Source of the DNA: Pseudomonas sp. LS.1a
GTDB taxonomy: Bacteria > Pseudomonadota > Gammaproteobacteria > Pseudomonadales > Pseudomonadaceae
NCBI RefSeq assembly: GCF_022533585.1
Contig: NZ_CP092827.1
Location: 3,016,001-3,080,000 of the forward strand
DNA: 64,000 nucleotides
Reading direction: 5' to 3'
Below, in pieces: positions 1 through 9,521 of this stretch (positions are counted from its first letter, which is position 1; each line of letters opens with the position of its first letter). The translations under genes were made by a program, and so were the position numbers. The notes beneath the pieces were generated by a model, which was not told where the DNA came from, did not search any database, and saw nothing but the letters and a program-made list of their open reading frames with translations.

Positions 1-440
1 ATTTCCACCCGTTGTACATGGACCGGTTTGTCGCCGTGGTGCCCGCCGACTCGCCCTTGGCGCAGCTGCCCCAGGTCAGTTGGGCACAATTGCTGGCCGA
101 AGACTTCGTGGCCCTGCAACGCCCTTCGGCGGTGCGCCTGCTGATGGAGCAGAACGTGGCCGCCCACCACGGCAAGCTGGCGGTAGCTTTCGAGAGCCAC
201 CAGCTGTCGACCATCGGCCGCATGGTCGCCAGTGGCCTGGGGGTCAGTGCCGTACCGGCGCTGTGCATCAACCAGATGCAGGAGCTTGGTGCCCGCTGCG
301 TAACCCTGGTCGAGCCCACGGTCGAGCGCCGCATCGGCGTGATTGCCCTCAGCGAACACAAGCTTTCCACGGCGGCGCAAGCGCTGCTCGAGGTACTGCT
401 TTCCAATACCCGGATCCCGGAGGTGACATGCGTTACGTGA
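1..440 (+). CDS. LysR-family transcriptional regulator, C-terminal part (5' truncated by window edge)
   Basis: The reading frame is open from base 3 and holds about 145 residues of a LysR substrate-binding domain. It contains the typical stretch FVAVVPADSPLA, an S-x-Q-L-S-T-I-G-R-M-V-A-S-G-L-G-V-S-A-V-P segment, and a late strand with GVIAL. The N-terminal helix-turn-helix lies outside the window. The stop at 438-440 overlaps the start of the aldo/keto reductase by 13 bases, so the two genes are probably co-transcribed and the regulator may control it. The effector molecule cannot be inferred. Confidence 0.85.
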   Translation, partial: FHPLYMDRFVAVVPADSPLAQLPQVSWAQLLAEDFVALQRPSAVRLLMEQNVAAHHGKLAVAFESHQLSTIGRMVASGLGVSAVPALCINQMQELGARCVTLVEPTVERRIGVIALSEHKLSTAAQALLEVLLSNTRIPEVTCVT

Positions 441-1249
441 AACTGGCAGGTTCGAGCGTTCCGGCCATCGGCCAGGGCACCTGGTACATGGGTGAAGACC
501 CGGCCCGCAAGGCTGCCGAGGTGGCGGCCCTGCAACAGGGCATCGAACTTGGCCTGAGCTTGATCGATACCGCCGAGATGTATGCCGAAGGTGGCGCAGA
601 AGAGGTCGTTGGCCAGGCCATTGCCGGGCGCCGCGACCAGGTGTTCCTGGTCAGCAAGGTGTACCCGCACAATGCCAGCCTGCGCGGCATGGCGGCCGCC
701 TGCGAGCGCAGCCTGACGCGCCTGGGCACCGACTGCATCGACCTGTACCTGCTGCACTGGCGTGGTCAGCACCCGCTGGAGGAAACCGTCGACGCCTTCG
801 AGCGCTTGCGCGAGCAAGGCAAGATCAAGCGCTGGGGTGTTTCCAATTTCGACGTCGACGACCTGCGCGAGCTGCACAACCCCGATTGCGCCACCAACCA
901 GGTGCTGTACAACCCGACCCAGCGTGGCATCGAGTTCGACCTGTTGCCGTGGTGCGAAAAGCGCGCCCTGCCGATCATGGCCTACTGCCCGCTGGCCCAG
1001 GCCGGGCGCCTGTTGCAGCACCCGGTGCTGGCGGAAATCGCCGAGCGCCATGGGGCCACAGCGGCCCAGGTCAGCCTGGCCTGGGTGACCCGGGATGACG
1101 GGGTGATAGCCATCCCCAAGGCCGTGGCGCCCGAGCATGTGCGGCTGAATGCGGCTGCGGGTACGTTGACCCTGACCAGCGAAGACCTGCGGGCGATCGA
1201 CCGGGCGTTCCCGGCACCGACACGCAAGCAGCGGTTGGCGATGGTGTAA
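428..1249 (+). CDS. Aldo/keto reductase
   Basis: A 273-residue protein of the aldo/keto reductase superfamily, a cytoplasmic NAD(P)H-dependent carbonyl reductase with a TIM-barrel fold. The catalytic tetrad is visible: Asp in LIDTAEMY, Tyr in AEMY, Lys in LVSKVYP and His in YLLHWRG. Later motifs (KIKRWGVSNFD, and IPKA near the cofactor pocket) fit the family. The chosen ATG at 428 gives the usual N-terminus (MRYVKLAGSSVPAIGQGTW) and overlaps the end of the LysR gene. The longer upstream frame is only a shadow of LysR. The substrate is not predictable. The gene converges on dnaE2 across a REP palindrome. Confidence 0.9.
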   Translation: MRYVKLAGSSVPAIGQGTWYMGEDPARKAAEVAALQQGIELGLSLIDTAEMYAEGGAEEVVGQAIAGRRDQVFLVSKVYPHNASLRGMAAACERSLTRLGTDCIDLYLLHWRGQHPLEETVDAFERLREQGKIKRWGVSNFDVDDLRELHNPDCATNQVLYNPTQRGIEFDLLPWCEKRALPIMAYCPLAQAGRLLQHPVLAEIAERHGATAAQVSLAWVTRDDGVIAIPKAVAPEHVRLNAAAGTLTLTSEDLRAIDRAFPAPTRKQRLAMV

Positions 1250-1274
1250 CAGAACTGAACTCGCAAGCAATCCT

Positions 1275-1373
1275 GGCACCCTGTGGGAGCGGCTTTAGCC
1301 GCGAAGAATCCAACGCGGTGCATGGCACCGGCTGCGCCGGTGTTCGCGGCTAAAGCCGCTCCCACAGGGTGCC
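1275..1373. repeat. REP-type inverted repeat between convergent genes
   Basis: Two long inverted arms (GGCACCCTGTGGGAGCGGCT and its complement) flank a centre that itself contains CACCGG/CCGGTG. The core GTGGGAGCGGCTTTAGCCGCG is a common Pseudomonas extragenic palindrome. It fills the space between the aldo/keto reductase and dnaE2 stops, where it could act as a bidirectional transcription terminator or mRNA stabiliser. A second, very similar copy lies at 14749-14833. Confidence 0.85.
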
Positions 1374-1378
1374 GGGGA

Positions 1379-4300
1379 TTAATGGAAATCCCGGCTGCGC
1401 ACATCCAGCCCTTGCAACAGCGGGCTCACATCCTCCAGCCGCCGCGCGATCAGGTGGCGCACGCCATTCTCCTGCTCCAGCCGCCCGCTGACCTTGAGCA
1501 ACTGCGACCCCACCAGCGCCCGCCGCTGCCGTTCGGCCAGATCCCGCCACACCACCACATTGACCATCCCGTGCTCGTCCTCCAGGGTGACGAAGGTCAC
1601 GCCGCTGGCGGTCTGTGGCCGCTGGCGGCCCACCACCAGCCCGGCCACGGCAATGTTGTCACCATGCCCGACATCTTGCAGCTCGCGCGAACTGCGACAG
1701 CCCAGTGCCCGCAGGCGTGGGCGCAACAAGGTCAAGGGATGCGGCCCAAGCGTGGTACCCAGGGTCTGGTAATCGGCCATCAGGTCCTCCGCCACGCTGG
1801 GGACAGGCAGCTCAACGGTGCTTTCCGGCAAGGCTGCCACGTCGGCAAACAAAGGCAGTTGCGGCTGCACCGCCGCCACCTGCCAGCGCGCCTGGTGCCG
1901 GTCGCTGGCCAAGGCGCGCAGCGCGCCGGCATCGGCCAGCTGGGCGCGGGTACGCGAATCGAGCCCGGCACGCAGGCACAGGTCTTCGACATCGCGCCAT
2001 GGCCGCTGCGCCCTGGCCTGCGCCAGGCGCCTGGCATCGGCCTCGGCAAGACCGCGCACCAGGCGCAAGCCCATGCGGATGGCCAGGGCCCCTCCAGGCT
2101 CAGGCTCCAGGGTGCAGTCCCAGTCACTGTGGCACACATCCACCGGCCTTACCTCGATGCCCTGGCGCCGGGCCTCTTGCAACAACTGGTCGGGGCTGTA
2201 GAAGCCCATGGGCCAGCTGTTGACCAGCGCGCAGGTGAAAATCGCCGGTTCATGGCACTTGAGCCAGCTGCTGGCATAGCACAACAAGGCAAAGCTGGCC
2301 GCGTGCGACTCCGGGAAACCATAGCTGCCAAAGCCCTTGATCTGCTCGAAGATGCGCTCGGCAAACGCCAACTCGTAACCATTGCGCAACATACCCTGCA
2401 CCAGCCGCTCGCGGTGCGGCTCCAGGCCACCGTGGCGCTTCCAGGCAGCCATGCTGCGGCGTAACTGGTCGGCCTCGCCCGGGGTGTAGTCGGCCGCGAC
2501 CATCGCCAGCTCCATCACCTGTTCCTGGAACAGCGGCACGCCCAGGGTGCGCTCGAACACTGCCTTCAGTTGCGGTGAAGGATACGTCACCGGCTCCTGC
2601 TTCAGGCGCCGACGCAGGTAAGGGTGGACCATGTCGCCCTGGATCGGCCCGGGGCGGACGATGGCTACCTCGATGACCAGGTCGTAGAACTTTGCGGGCC
2701 GCAGCCGCGGCAGCATGGCCATTTGCGCGCGTGACTCGATCTGGAACACGCCCATGGTCTCGGCACGGCTGATCATGGCGTAGGTGGCCGGGTCTTCGCC
2801 GGGAATGGTCGCCAGGGTCAGGTGCCGGCCACGGTGGTGTTGCAGCAGGTCGAAGCAACGGCGCAGGGCACTGAGCATACCCAGCGCCAGCACGTCGACC
2901 TTGAGCAGGCCGACCATGTCCAGGTCGTCCTTGTCCCACTGGATCACCGTGCGCTCCGGCATCGCGGCATTCTCCACCGGTACCAGCTCGTCCAGGGGTT
3001 GCTGCGAGATAACGAAGCCGCCCGGGTGCTGTGACAGGTGCCGGGGGAAGCCGATCAATTCGCCGGCCAGCACCAGCACCCGCCGCAGCGAAGGGCTGCC
3101 CGCCTCGAAACCGGCCTCGGCCAGGCGCTGGTCATCAGGTATGCGATCGCTCCAGCGGCCACAGCATTTGGCCAGGGCATCCACCTGGTCGGCGGGCAGC
3201 CCCAGCACCCGTGCCACATCCCGCACCGCACCGGCGGCATGGTAGGTGTTGACCACCGCAGTGAGCGCCGCCCGGTGCCGACCATAGCGACGGAACACAT
3301 ACTGGATCACCTCCTCGCGCCGGTCGTGCTCGAAGTCCACGTCGATGTCCGGCGGCTCGTTGCGCTCGCGCGACAGGAAGCGCTCGAACAACAGGTGATG
3401 TTTCATGGGGTCGAGCTCGGTGATGCCCAGCACGAAGCACACCACCGAGTTGGCAGCCGAACCCCGGCCCTGGCACAGAATGCGCTGGCTGCGGGCGAAG
3501 GCGACGATGTCGTGCACCGTCAGGAAGTAGCTTTCGTAGCCCAGCGCCTCGATCAGCGCCAGCTCCTTGGCCAGCACCTCCCGCACCTTGCTGCTCGGCC
3601 CTTCTGGCCAACGCAACGGCAAACCCTGCTGGCATAACTCACGCAACCAGCTCGCCGGGGTATGCCCCTGAGGCACCAGCTCGCGTGGGTACTGGTATTT
3701 CAACTCGCTCAGTTCGAACTGGCAGCGCGCAGCGATGGCCAGGGTCTCGGCCAGCAGGTCGGCGGGATAGAGTTCGCCCAGTTGCGCCTGGCTGCGCAGG
3801 TGCCGCTCGCCATTGGCAAACAGGAAGCGCCCGGCCTCGGCCACCAGGCAATGCTGGCGAATGGCGGTCATGCAATCCTGCAAGGCGCGGCGACCGCGCA
3901 CGTGCATGTGCACGTCGCCACAGGCCACGGCGCGGATGCCGACCCTTGCCGCCAGGCCGCGCAAGCGTTCAAGGCGCAAGGTATCGTCACTGCCGCGGTG
4001 CAGGTGCACGGCCAGCCACAGGCGCTCACCGAACACGCCGTGCAGCCACTGCCCGGGGCTGGCATCGCCGCTGTCATCGGCCACCCACAATGCCAGCAGG
4101 CCCTGATGGTGCTGCTGCAGGTCATCGCGAAACAGTTGGTACTCGCCCTTCTGCGCCCGTCGCCGGCCCCGGGTGATCAGGGCGCACAGGTTCTGGTAGC
4201 CGGCCAGGTCCTGCACCAGCAGCACCAGCCTGGGGCCGTCCTGCAACTGCACTTCACTGCCCACGATCAGCCGCAGCTGATGTTCCTTCGCCGCCTGCCA

Positions 4301-4459
4301 GGCACGGACGATGCCGGCCAGGGTGCATTCGTCAGTGATCGCCAGCGCCTGGTAGCCCTGCTCACGCGCGCGCCGGAACAGCTCGTCGGCGCTCGACGCG
4401 CCGCGCTGGAAACTGAAGTTGGACAGGCAATGCAGCTCGGCATAACCCGGGGTGTTCAT
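1379..4459 (-). CDS. dnaE2: Error-prone DNA polymerase DnaE2 (ImuC)
   Basis: A 1026-residue C-family polymerase and the catalytic partner of ImuA/ImuB in damage-induced translesion synthesis. The N-terminal PHP domain starts HCLSNFSF. The polymerase palm shows GRGSAANS near residue 325 and the catalytic PDIDVDF near residue 370. A C-terminal OB fold ([27 protein letters not shown]) follows. At about 1030 residues it is shorter than replicative DnaE (about 1170), as expected for DnaE2. The start at 4459 forms an ATGA overlap with the imuB stop, indicating translational coupling. A frame open to 4480 exists, but its extra residues lie inside imuB. Confidence 0.95.
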   Translation of the reverse strand: MNTPGYAELHCLSNFSFQRGASSADELFRRAREQGYQALAITDECTLAGIVRAWQAAKEHQLRLIVGSEVQLQDGPRLVLLVQDLAGYQNLCALITRGRRRAQKGEYQLFRDDLQQHHQGLLALWVADDSGDASPGQWLHGVFGERLWLAVHLHRGSDDTLRLERLRGLAARVGIRAVACGDVHMHVRGRRALQDCMTAIRQHCLVAEAGRFLFANGERHLRSQAQLGELYPADLLAETLAIAARCQFELSELKYQYPRELVPQGHTPASWLRELCQQGLPLRWPEGPSSKVREVLAKELALIEALGYESYFLTVHDIVAFARSQRILCQGRGSAANSVVCFVLGITELDPMKHHLLFERFLSRERNEPPDIDVDFEHDRREEVIQYVFRRYGRHRAALTAVVNTYHAAGAVRDVARVLGLPADQVDALAKCCGRWSDRIPDDQRLAEAGFEAGSPSLRRVLVLAGELIGFPRHLSQHPGGFVISQQPLDELVPVENAAMPERTVIQWDKDDLDMVGLLKVDVLALGMLSALRRCFDLLQHHRGRHLTLATIPGEDPATYAMISRAETMGVFQIESRAQMAMLPRLRPAKFYDLVIEVAIVRPGPIQGDMVHPYLRRRLKQEPVTYPSPQLKAVFERTLGVPLFQEQVMELAMVAADYTPGEADQLRRSMAAWKRHGGLEPHRERLVQGMLRNGYELAFAERIFEQIKGFGSYGFPESHAASFALLCYASSWLKCHEPAIFTCALVNSWPMGFYSPDQLLQEARRQGIEVRPVDVCHSDWDCTLEPEPGGALAIRMGLRLVRGLAEADARRLAQARAQRPWRDVEDLCLRAGLDSRTRAQLADAGALRALASDRHQARWQVAAVQPQLPLFADVAALPESTVELPVPSVAEDLMADYQTLGTTLGPHPLTLLRPRLRALGCRSSRELQDVGHGDNIAVAGLVVGRQRPQTASGVTFVTLEDEHGMVNVVVWRDLAERQRRALVGSQLLKVSGRLEQENGVRHLIARRLEDVSPLLQGLDVRSRDFH

Positions 4460-5874
4460 GCGAACCAGCCCTGCAGCCACAACGGGCCGGCCTTGCCCAG
4501 GTCACGGTAGGCCCAGCCGCGCAGGCCATCACGGGTTTCGATGCGGTAATAGTCGCGACGCACATCGCCGCCATCCCACCAGCCCGACTCGATACGCTCG
4601 GCATGGCCTTGCACGCGGTAGCCGGCTTCGTCCAGCGCCACGGGGGCCGACAGCAGCCAGCCAGGGCGGCTGCCAGGAGCCACCGGCATGTTGCCCTGGG
4701 CGCCCTGCTCTACCGCTTGCCAGGCACATTCGGGGCGATGATCGGCTGCCGCGCTCAGGCCCTTGACCGCCTCATCGCCCAGGCGCGCACGTAGCCGTTC
4801 GCGCAATTGTTCCCAGGGTTGCGCCTGTTGCGCACGCGGGTCGAACAATGCCTGGTGTTGCGGCACAAAGGGTGGCAGGTCCTCGGCGACCAGCCGCAGG
4901 TTGCGCACCGGTGCGGGAATGCGCAGCGGTTCCAGGCGCCCGCGCGCCAGTTCGAACAGCATCGCGGCATCGCGTTCGGCGGCCAGCAGGCCCACCTTCA
5001 GCAAGGTATCCGGCCCTTCGGCGTGCTCCAGGTGCAGGCAGAAACGCTGCACGCCACAGTCACGCCCGGCGAGGAACGCGGCAAGGTCGTTGAGCATGCG
5101 CCGCAGCGGGAACAGCAGGGCCTGGTGTGATTCGACGTCGAAGTTCAGCTCCAGCCGGGTCTCGAAACGGTCCGGAGGCTGGTAGAAGTCCAACCCCAGG
5201 TTGCGCAGGCCGAGCAGTTGGTCAAGGTGCAATTGCACCTGGGCCGGAAAGCGCCTGGCCAGGCTGTCGCGGGGCAAGGCCAGCACCTGGCTCAACTGAC
5301 GCAGCCCCATGCGGGCAAAGGCTTCGGCAGCCTGCCCAGGCAAGCCGATACGCTCGATGGGCATACCCTGCAGCGCCGCGCGGGTGGCGTCGGCATCGCT
5401 CACGGCCAGGCCATCGTGGCCGTTGGCGAGCATGCGCGCCGCCACCGGGTTGCTGGCCAGGACGATGCGTTGGCGCAAGCCCAGTTCCGCCAGCTCCTGG
5501 CGCAGGCGTGCCTCGAACAGCGGCCAGGGGCCGAACAGCTGCAGGCTGGAGCCCACCTCCAGCAACAGCGCCCGTGGGTAGTGCAGGCTGACCTGGGCGC
5601 TGAAGCGGTAGGCCCAGGCTGCCAGCAACTGCTGCACCTGGTCGATGCGCCTGGGGTCGGCTTCGACGCAGCTGAAGCCATCGGCCAGTGCACGTGCCGC
5701 CGTCAGGGTTTGCCCGGCCCGCAGGCCCAGCGCGGCCGCCGCCGGGTTGACCGCCTGCAGTACGCGTCGCTGGGCCGGCCCGCCAAGCAGCACCAGAGGT
5801 GTATCGGGGTCGTCACGCTCACGCAGGACCGTGTCCAGCGCCAGCTGAGGGAACAGGATGCAGGCCCAGAGCAT
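4456..5874 (-). CDS. imuB: ImuB, catalytically inactive Y-family polymerase-like protein
   Basis: A 472-residue Y-family homologue that serves as the hub of the ImuA-ImuB-DnaE2 mutasome, contacting DnaE2 and the beta clamp. The N-terminus [14 protein letters not shown] matches ImuB and lacks the metal-binding Asp that active Pol IV/V enzymes carry at this point, so it is expected to be non-catalytic. A possible clamp-binding stretch, QPWEQL, occurs at about residues 350-355. It lies 6 bases after imuA and overlaps dnaE2 by 4 bases in the same operon. Confidence 0.93.
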   Translation of the reverse strand: MLWACILFPQLALDTVLRERDDPDTPLVLLGGPAQRRVLQAVNPAAAALGLRAGQTLTAARALADGFSCVEADPRRIDQVQQLLAAWAYRFSAQVSLHYPRALLLEVGSSLQLFGPWPLFEARLRQELAELGLRQRIVLASNPVAARMLANGHDGLAVSDADATRAALQGMPIERIGLPGQAAEAFARMGLRQLSQVLALPRDSLARRFPAQVQLHLDQLLGLRNLGLDFYQPPDRFETRLELNFDVESHQALLFPLRRMLNDLAAFLAGRDCGVQRFCLHLEHAEGPDTLLKVGLLAAERDAAMLFELARGRLEPLRIPAPVRNLRLVAEDLPPFVPQHQALFDPRAQQAQPWEQLRERLRARLGDEAVKGLSAAADHRPECAWQAVEQGAQGNMPVAPGSRPGWLLSAPVALDEAGYRVQGHAERIESGWWDGGDVRRDYYRIETRDGLRGWAYRDLGKAGPLWLQGWFA

Positions 5875-5880
5875 GCTGCA

Positions 5881-6501
5881 TCAGCCCCGCCCCGGGCAGG
5901 CGATGGGCAGCGCCGGTGGCATGCCGCCACGGCTTTTCAGCACGCGCCATTGTGCCGGACGGGTGTCGATGGCAATGCGCAGCGCTGCAGGTGAAGGGTT
6001 ATGCGCCGCCTGTTGCGGCCTGCAGGCGAAGGCCAGCGCCTGGCCGGTTTCGGCAGCCACCTGCAAGCGCCGCAGGGCGCGGTCATCGGCACGCTCCGGC
6101 CAGCACAGCACCGCTGCGCAACTGCCGGAACGCAGGCACTGCTCGGCAGCCCACAGGGCATCTGCAGGTTCGGCGGCCACCTGTACCAGCCAGCGCAGGT
6201 CCACCCCCGCGGCCTGCCAGGCCGGGGCGTAAGGAATGAATGGCGGTGCCACCAGTACGATTCGGCTGGCCTCGGCACTCAAACGGGCCAGGGTTGGCCA
6301 CAGCAGCTGCAATTCGCCACAGCCGGGGCTGGCCAGCAACAGTTCGCTGAGCGCAGACGCCGGCCAACCGCCTTCCGGCAGGCACTGGTCAAGGGCAACA
6401 TGGCCCGTGGGCTGCAGGCCGAGTGGCCGCGCCTGGGCCTGCCGGCCGCGCCATACCCGGCGCTGGTCGAGCAGCCTGTCGAGGTCGACCACCGCGCCCA
6501 T
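5881..6501 (-). CDS. imuA: ImuA, translesion synthesis-associated RecA-like protein
   Basis: A 206-residue protein of the ImuA/SulA-like family, distantly related to RecA, that works with ImuB and DnaE2 in damage-induced mutagenesis. Family features include ALSELLLASPGCGELQLLWP, IVLVAPPFIPYAPAW and a conserved LRWLVQV strand. No canonical Walker A lysine is seen where RecA has one, as is usual for ImuA. The start at 6501 shares one base with the lexA2 stop (TGATG), so translation is coupled. The cassette order lexA2-imuA-imuB-dnaE2 supports the call. Confidence 0.9.
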   Translation of the reverse strand: MGAVVDLDRLLDQRRVWRGRQAQARPLGLQPTGHVALDQCLPEGGWPASALSELLLASPGCGELQLLWPTLARLSAEASRIVLVAPPFIPYAPAWQAAGVDLRWLVQVAAEPADALWAAEQCLRSGSCAAVLCWPERADDRALRRLQVAAETGQALAFACRPQQAAHNPSPAALRIAIDTRPAQWRVLKSRGGMPPALPIACPGRG

Positions 6502-7109
6502 CAGTCACGCCTCAGCAAGCCGCAGAACACGCCTTCGATGAAGAACTCCTGTTCAGGTCGCACATCGATGGGCGCATAGGCCGGGTTGCGTGGCAACAGC
6601 CGGTAATTGCCGCCCTGGCGTTGCAGGCGCTTGATGGTCACCTCGCCGTCCAGGCGCGCGACCACGATCTGGCCATCGCGGGCGTCGGCCTGCTGGAGGA
6701 TGCCGACCAGGTCGCCGTCGAAAATGCCGTCGTCGATCATCGAGTCGCCACGCACCTTCAGCAGGTAGTCGGGGGTACGGCGGAACAGGCTGGGGTCGAG
6801 CAGCAACTGCTCGTGAATGTCGAGGTCCGGGCCGATGGGGGCGCCTGCCGCCACCTGGCCGAGCACCGGCACTTCGAGGATTTCCGGGCGGCGCAGCCGT
6901 TCGGCCAGGCGTATGCCCCGCGCCTGGTTCGGCGTGACGTCGATGTAGCCGGCCTGGCACAGGGCGGTGATGTGCTTGCGCGCGACACTGCGCGAGGCAA
7001 AACCGAAGCGCGTGGCGATATCGGCCAGGCTCGGCGGCTGGCCGTGATCGGCAATGCGCTCACGGATGAACTCGAAGATGGCGCGGCGTTTTGGGGTTAG
7101 ATTGTCCAT
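6501..7109 (-). CDS. lexA2: LexA2 SOS repressor
   Basis: A 202-residue self-cleaving repressor. The N-terminal winged helix reads MDNLTPKRRAIFEFI and PPSLADIATRFGFAS. The cleavage site is AAGAP (Ala-Gly bond at about 88/89). The Ser-Lys dyad is Ser123 (in GDSM) and Lys160 (in VTIKRL). It is the first gene of the mutasome cassette and should repress the cassette until RecA-stimulated self-cleavage. A start three codons upstream (7118, MCSMDNL) has a slightly better Shine-Dalgarno (AGAG) and cannot be excluded. The 7109 start matches usual LexA N-termini. This is a second LexA type, distinct from the housekeeping one (MLKLTPRQ...), which is not in the window. Confidence 0.93.
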   Translation of the reverse strand: MDNLTPKRRAIFEFIRERIADHGQPPSLADIATRFGFASRSVARKHITALCQAGYIDVTPNQARGIRLAERLRRPEILEVPVLGQVAAGAPIGPDLDIHEQLLLDPSLFRRTPDYLLKVRGDSMIDDGIFDGDLVGILQQADARDGQIVVARLDGEVTIKRLQRQGGNYRLLPRNPAYAPIDVRPEQEFFIEGVFCGLLRRD

Positions 7110-7111
7110 GG

Positions 7112-7125
7112 AGCACATTTGTACT
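7112..7125 (-). promoter_or_regulatory. Predicted LexA2 operator overlapping the lexA2 translation start region
   Basis: On the minus strand this reads AGTACAAATGTGCT, an exact fit to the GTAC-N4-GTGC motif described for P. putida LexA2. It differs from the CTGT-N8-ACAG box of the housekeeping LexA. It sits just before the lexA2 start codon (or across it, if the 7118 start is used), so bound repressor would block early elongation. The fit to the motif is seen in the sequence; binding is inferred. Confidence 0.75.
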
Positions 7126-7305
7126 CTTTTCGGAGCACGCTGAACAGCCCCCTTCGTCGTCGGCTTGGCGACTGCGATCAATATGTAGCGCGCCAATAGG
7201 CCAGATAGTGGAAATATATTTTGCGCACTAAATATTATCGCGCAGCATTAACCCCAGGCAGCAAGCAGTCGCTGATCCCACTACCCAAGCTAACGGAGCA
7301 TGATC

Positions 7306-7551
7306 ATGACCATCATCAAAGCAATCACCATCGCCACCCTGACCTTTGGCAGCAGCGTCGGCGCCTTCGCCCAGACCGCCTCCCCTTACCAGTACGGCAT
7401 GGACCTGGACATCGCCCAAGTGATCGCGGTGGAGGGCTCGAGCCAGGCCACCGGCCACGCCGACACCGCCACCCTCACCTACCGTGACAGCGACGGCAAG
7501 CTGCAGAAGATCAGCTACCTGCGCCCAGCCACCTACGCCAACCAGAACTGA
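7306..7551 (+). CDS. Small secreted DUF2790 protein
   Basis: An 81-residue protein with a Sec signal peptide (MTIIKAITIATLTFGSSVGAFAQ, cut after AFA) and a mature part of about 58 residues that ends SYLRPATYANQN, typical of the Pseudomonas DUF2790 family. Members are small periplasmic proteins of unknown role. The ATG at 7306 is preferred over 7300 because GGAG at 7295-7298 is then well spaced. The gene is divergent from lexA2, and 196 bases between them hold both promoters. Confidence 0.8.
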   Translation: MTIIKAITIATLTFGSSVGAFAQTASPYQYGMDLDIAQVIAVEGSSQATGHADTATLTYRDSDGKLQKISYLRPATYANQN

Positions 7552-7600
7552 TGACCAAACGTCGAAAGCCGGAGCGTGCCAACGGCCGGTTACTTGGTTG

Positions 7601-7717
7601 GCTTTCCAGCTTTGGCAGTTGCTGACTCGATGCGCAGGCGCCAACCTCGAGTTCGAGCACAGCTCTGCCAAGGCTGCCGTACTCCAGTACACTCAGGAAT
7701 TCGCGAAGTTCACGTAA
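7601..7717 (-). pseudogene. Relic of a LysR regulator N-terminus
   Basis: The minus-strand frame encodes LRELREFLSVLEYGSLGRAV followed by LELEVGACASSQQLPKLES. This is the signature of a LysR helix-turn-helix (compare LRYFLAVAEYGSLGRAA...LSQQIRKLE). Family residues are corrupted (SALSQQIRKLE has become CASSQQLPKLE) and no substrate-binding domain follows. It is a broken remnant in the 225-base gap between the DUF2790 and HAD genes. Confidence 0.55.
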
Positions 7718-7776
7718 CGCCAAAGGCAAAGAATCTCCCTTCTGGCCCGCCCACGATTTCTGGACCTGAATACCCA

Positions 7777-8433
7777 ATGCTGACTGCCCTGCTGTTCGAC
7801 CTCGACGGAACCCTCACCGACACTGACACCTTGCACCTGCAGGCCTTCCGCCAACTGCTGCGCGAACATGACGGCCGCGAGCTGAGCCAGGCGCAGTTCG
7901 ATGCCCAGGTCAGCGGCCGTGCCAACGGCGAGCTGTTCGCCGAGCTGTTTGCCGGTGCCAGTGCCGAACAGTGCCGGGAGCTGGCTGACCGCAAGGAAGC
8001 GCTGTTCCGCGACATGTCACCGTCTCTGGAGCCGATGCCGGGCCTTGTGCGCCTGCTGGAACATGCCCAGGCTCGAGACATCGGCATGTGCGTGGTGACC
8101 AACGCGCCGCGGCTGAACGCCGAGCACATGTTGAACGCCATGGGCCTGGGCCAGCGCTTCGCGCATGTGCTGGTGGCCGAGGAACTGGCACGGGCCAAGC
8201 CGGACCCGTTGCCCTACCTGACCGGGTTGCAACGGCTGGGTGCCGAGGCCGGGCAGGCACTGGCCTTCGAGGATTCGCTGCCGGGGGTGGCGGCAGCGAG
8301 TGGCGCGGGGATCTTTACCGTGGGCGTGGCCACTACGCAGACACCGGAGCGGTTGCTGGCGGCGGGGGCCAGGTTGGTGATCGATGATTTCAACGACCCG
8401 GCGTTGTGGGCCTTGATCGGATCCATGCAATGA
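7777..8433 (+). CDS. HAD-superfamily phosphatase (beta-phosphoglucomutase/phosphoglycolate phosphatase-like)
   Basis: A 218-residue HAD hydrolase. Motif I FDLDGTLTDTDTLH supplies nucleophile Asp8 and acid/base Asp10. Motif II is VVTNAPR, motif III the Lys in ARAKPDP, and motif IV FEDSLPGVAAA. A helical cap of type C1 lies between motifs I and II. The enzyme should remove phosphate from a small sugar phosphate or similar metabolite; the exact substrate is not predictable. The ATG at 7777 directly precedes motif I. The upstream extension of the frame covers non-coding DNA. Confidence 0.88.
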   Translation: MLTALLFDLDGTLTDTDTLHLQAFRQLLREHDGRELSQAQFDAQVSGRANGELFAELFAGASAEQCRELADRKEALFRDMSPSLEPMPGLVRLLEHAQARDIGMCVVTNAPRLNAEHMLNAMGLGQRFAHVLVAEELARAKPDPLPYLTGLQRLGAEAGQALAFEDSLPGVAAASGAGIFTVGVATTQTPERLLAAGARLVIDDFNDPALWALIGSMQ

Positions 8434-8470
8434 GCATGCGGGGCCGCATCGGCCTCAAGCCATGCGCCAT

Positions 8471-8517
8471 CCCTGTGGGAGCTGGCTTGCCGGCAATGGG
8501 CTGCGAAGCGGCCCCAG
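8471..8517. repeat. Half REP-like sequence
   Basis: The sequence contains TGTGGGAGCTGGCTTGCCGGC and a degenerate CTGCGAAGCGGCC arm, a single-sided REP-like unit in the 136-base gap between the HAD and LysR genes. A related stretch (GAGAGCTGGCTTGCCTGCGA) lies near 14873. Confidence 0.5.
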
Positions 8518-8569
8518 AATTTCCAGGCAACATGCACGCCCCTGCCATTGTGCACACCCAGGTCAACCC

Positions 8570-9481
8570 ATGCTGATCGACGAAGAACTGACCCTCAAGA
8601 AGCTGGAAACCTTCCTCGCCTTCATGCGCACCGGCAACCTCGGCCGCGCGGCCGCCGAGCTGGCCACCAGCGCCGTCAGCGTGCACCGCGCCATCCACTC
8701 GCTGGAAAGCGCACTGCGCTGCCCGCTGTTCAAGCATGAAGGTCGTCAGCTGATCCCGCTGGAAAGCGCCTACGTGCTGGAAAAGAAAGCCCGCCAGCTG
8801 ATCCAGGACGCCGAGCAGATGGTCCGCCAGACCCGCGAAGCCGCCGGCTTCTACGCCGAGCGCTTCCGCCTGGGCGCGCTCTATTCGCTGACGGTGAAAA
8901 CCGTGCCCAAGCTGGTCATGGGCCTCAAGCTGCGCCGCAGCGAACTCAACATCGACCTGACCCTGGGCTCCAACGTCGACCTGCTGCAGCGCCTGAGGAA
9001 CCACGAGCTGGAGGCCATCCTCGTGTCGCTCGACGAAAGTGTCAGCGACCCGGCCTGCGAGCAGTTGCCGCTGTTCTCCGATGACATCTTCCTTGCCGTG
9101 CCCATCGATTCGCCCTTCGCCGAGCAGGCCGAGGTGGACCTGGCCGACCTGGCCGACTCCACCTTCATCACCCTGACCCAGGGCTTCGCCACCCACCGCG
9201 ATGGCGCCCGGGTGTTCCAGCAGGCCGGCTTCGAACCCAAGGTAGCCATGCAGGTGAACGATATCTTCACCCTGCTGAGCATGGTCAGCTCGGGCGTGGG
9301 CTTTGCCCTGCTGCCCGGGCGTATCGCGGCGGTGTACGAGAACCGGGTCCGGTTGATCGCCCTGAAGCCGCAATATCGCTTGCAGCAGCATATCGGCGTG
9401 GTGTTCCTGAAAGCGCGGGAGCGGGAGCCGAACCTGCTGGCGTTGCTGGCGGAGTGCCGGATGTATAGCCTGGAGCGCTGA
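8570..9481 (+). CDS. LysR-family transcriptional regulator (MdcR-like N-terminus)
   Basis: A 303-residue LysR regulator. The helix-turn-helix covers residues 7-65 (LTLKKLETFLAFMRTGNLGR, then SAVSVHRAIHSLE), followed by a periplasmic-binding-like effector domain containing a SSGVGFALLPGR segment. The start MLIDEELTLKKLE resembles malonate-utilisation regulators (MdcR), but no malonate decarboxylase genes are present, so its target is unknown. The start at 8570 is chosen from that family N-terminus. It converges on the IclR gene across a REP palindrome. Confidence 0.88.
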   Translation: MLIDEELTLKKLETFLAFMRTGNLGRAAAELATSAVSVHRAIHSLESALRCPLFKHEGRQLIPLESAYVLEKKARQLIQDAEQMVRQTREAAGFYAERFRLGALYSLTVKTVPKLVMGLKLRRSELNIDLTLGSNVDLLQRLRNHELEAILVSLDESVSDPACEQLPLFSDDIFLAVPIDSPFAEQAEVDLADLADSTFITLTQGFATHRDGARVFQQAGFEPKVAMQVNDIFTLLSMVSSGVGFALLPGRIAAVYENRVRLIALKPQYRLQQHIGVVFLKAREREPNLLALLAECRMYSLER

Positions 9482-9521
9482 GGGGCCTCGGACACAGCTT
9501 CTTTTTGTTGTTTGCTGGACT

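Noticed and set aside
80..427. N-terminal extension of the aldo/keto reductase frame to 80
   Set aside because: The 116 extra residues are Arg/Gly/Pro-rich, overlap the LysR frame and precede a typical family N-terminus. ATG 428 is the sensible start.
1275..1373. CRISPR-like repetition of GTGGGAGCGG units across the window
   Set aside because: The units are scattered singly or in inverted pairs between genes without regular spacers, so they are REP elements and not a CRISPR array.
1283..2464. Long plus-strand open frame (393 codons) opposite dnaE2, and similar long frames opposite tssH, rhs and tssM
   Set aside because: These are shadows from high-GC codon usage. The opposite strands carry full-length proteins with clear family motifs, while these frames give low-complexity Gln/His/Ala/Gly-rich sequence with no domain.
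7126..7160. Possible classic SOS box near CTGAACAG upstream of lexA2
   Set aside because: CTGAACAG is too short to be a CTGT-N8-ACAG site. Only the GTAC-N4-GTGC type is convincing here.
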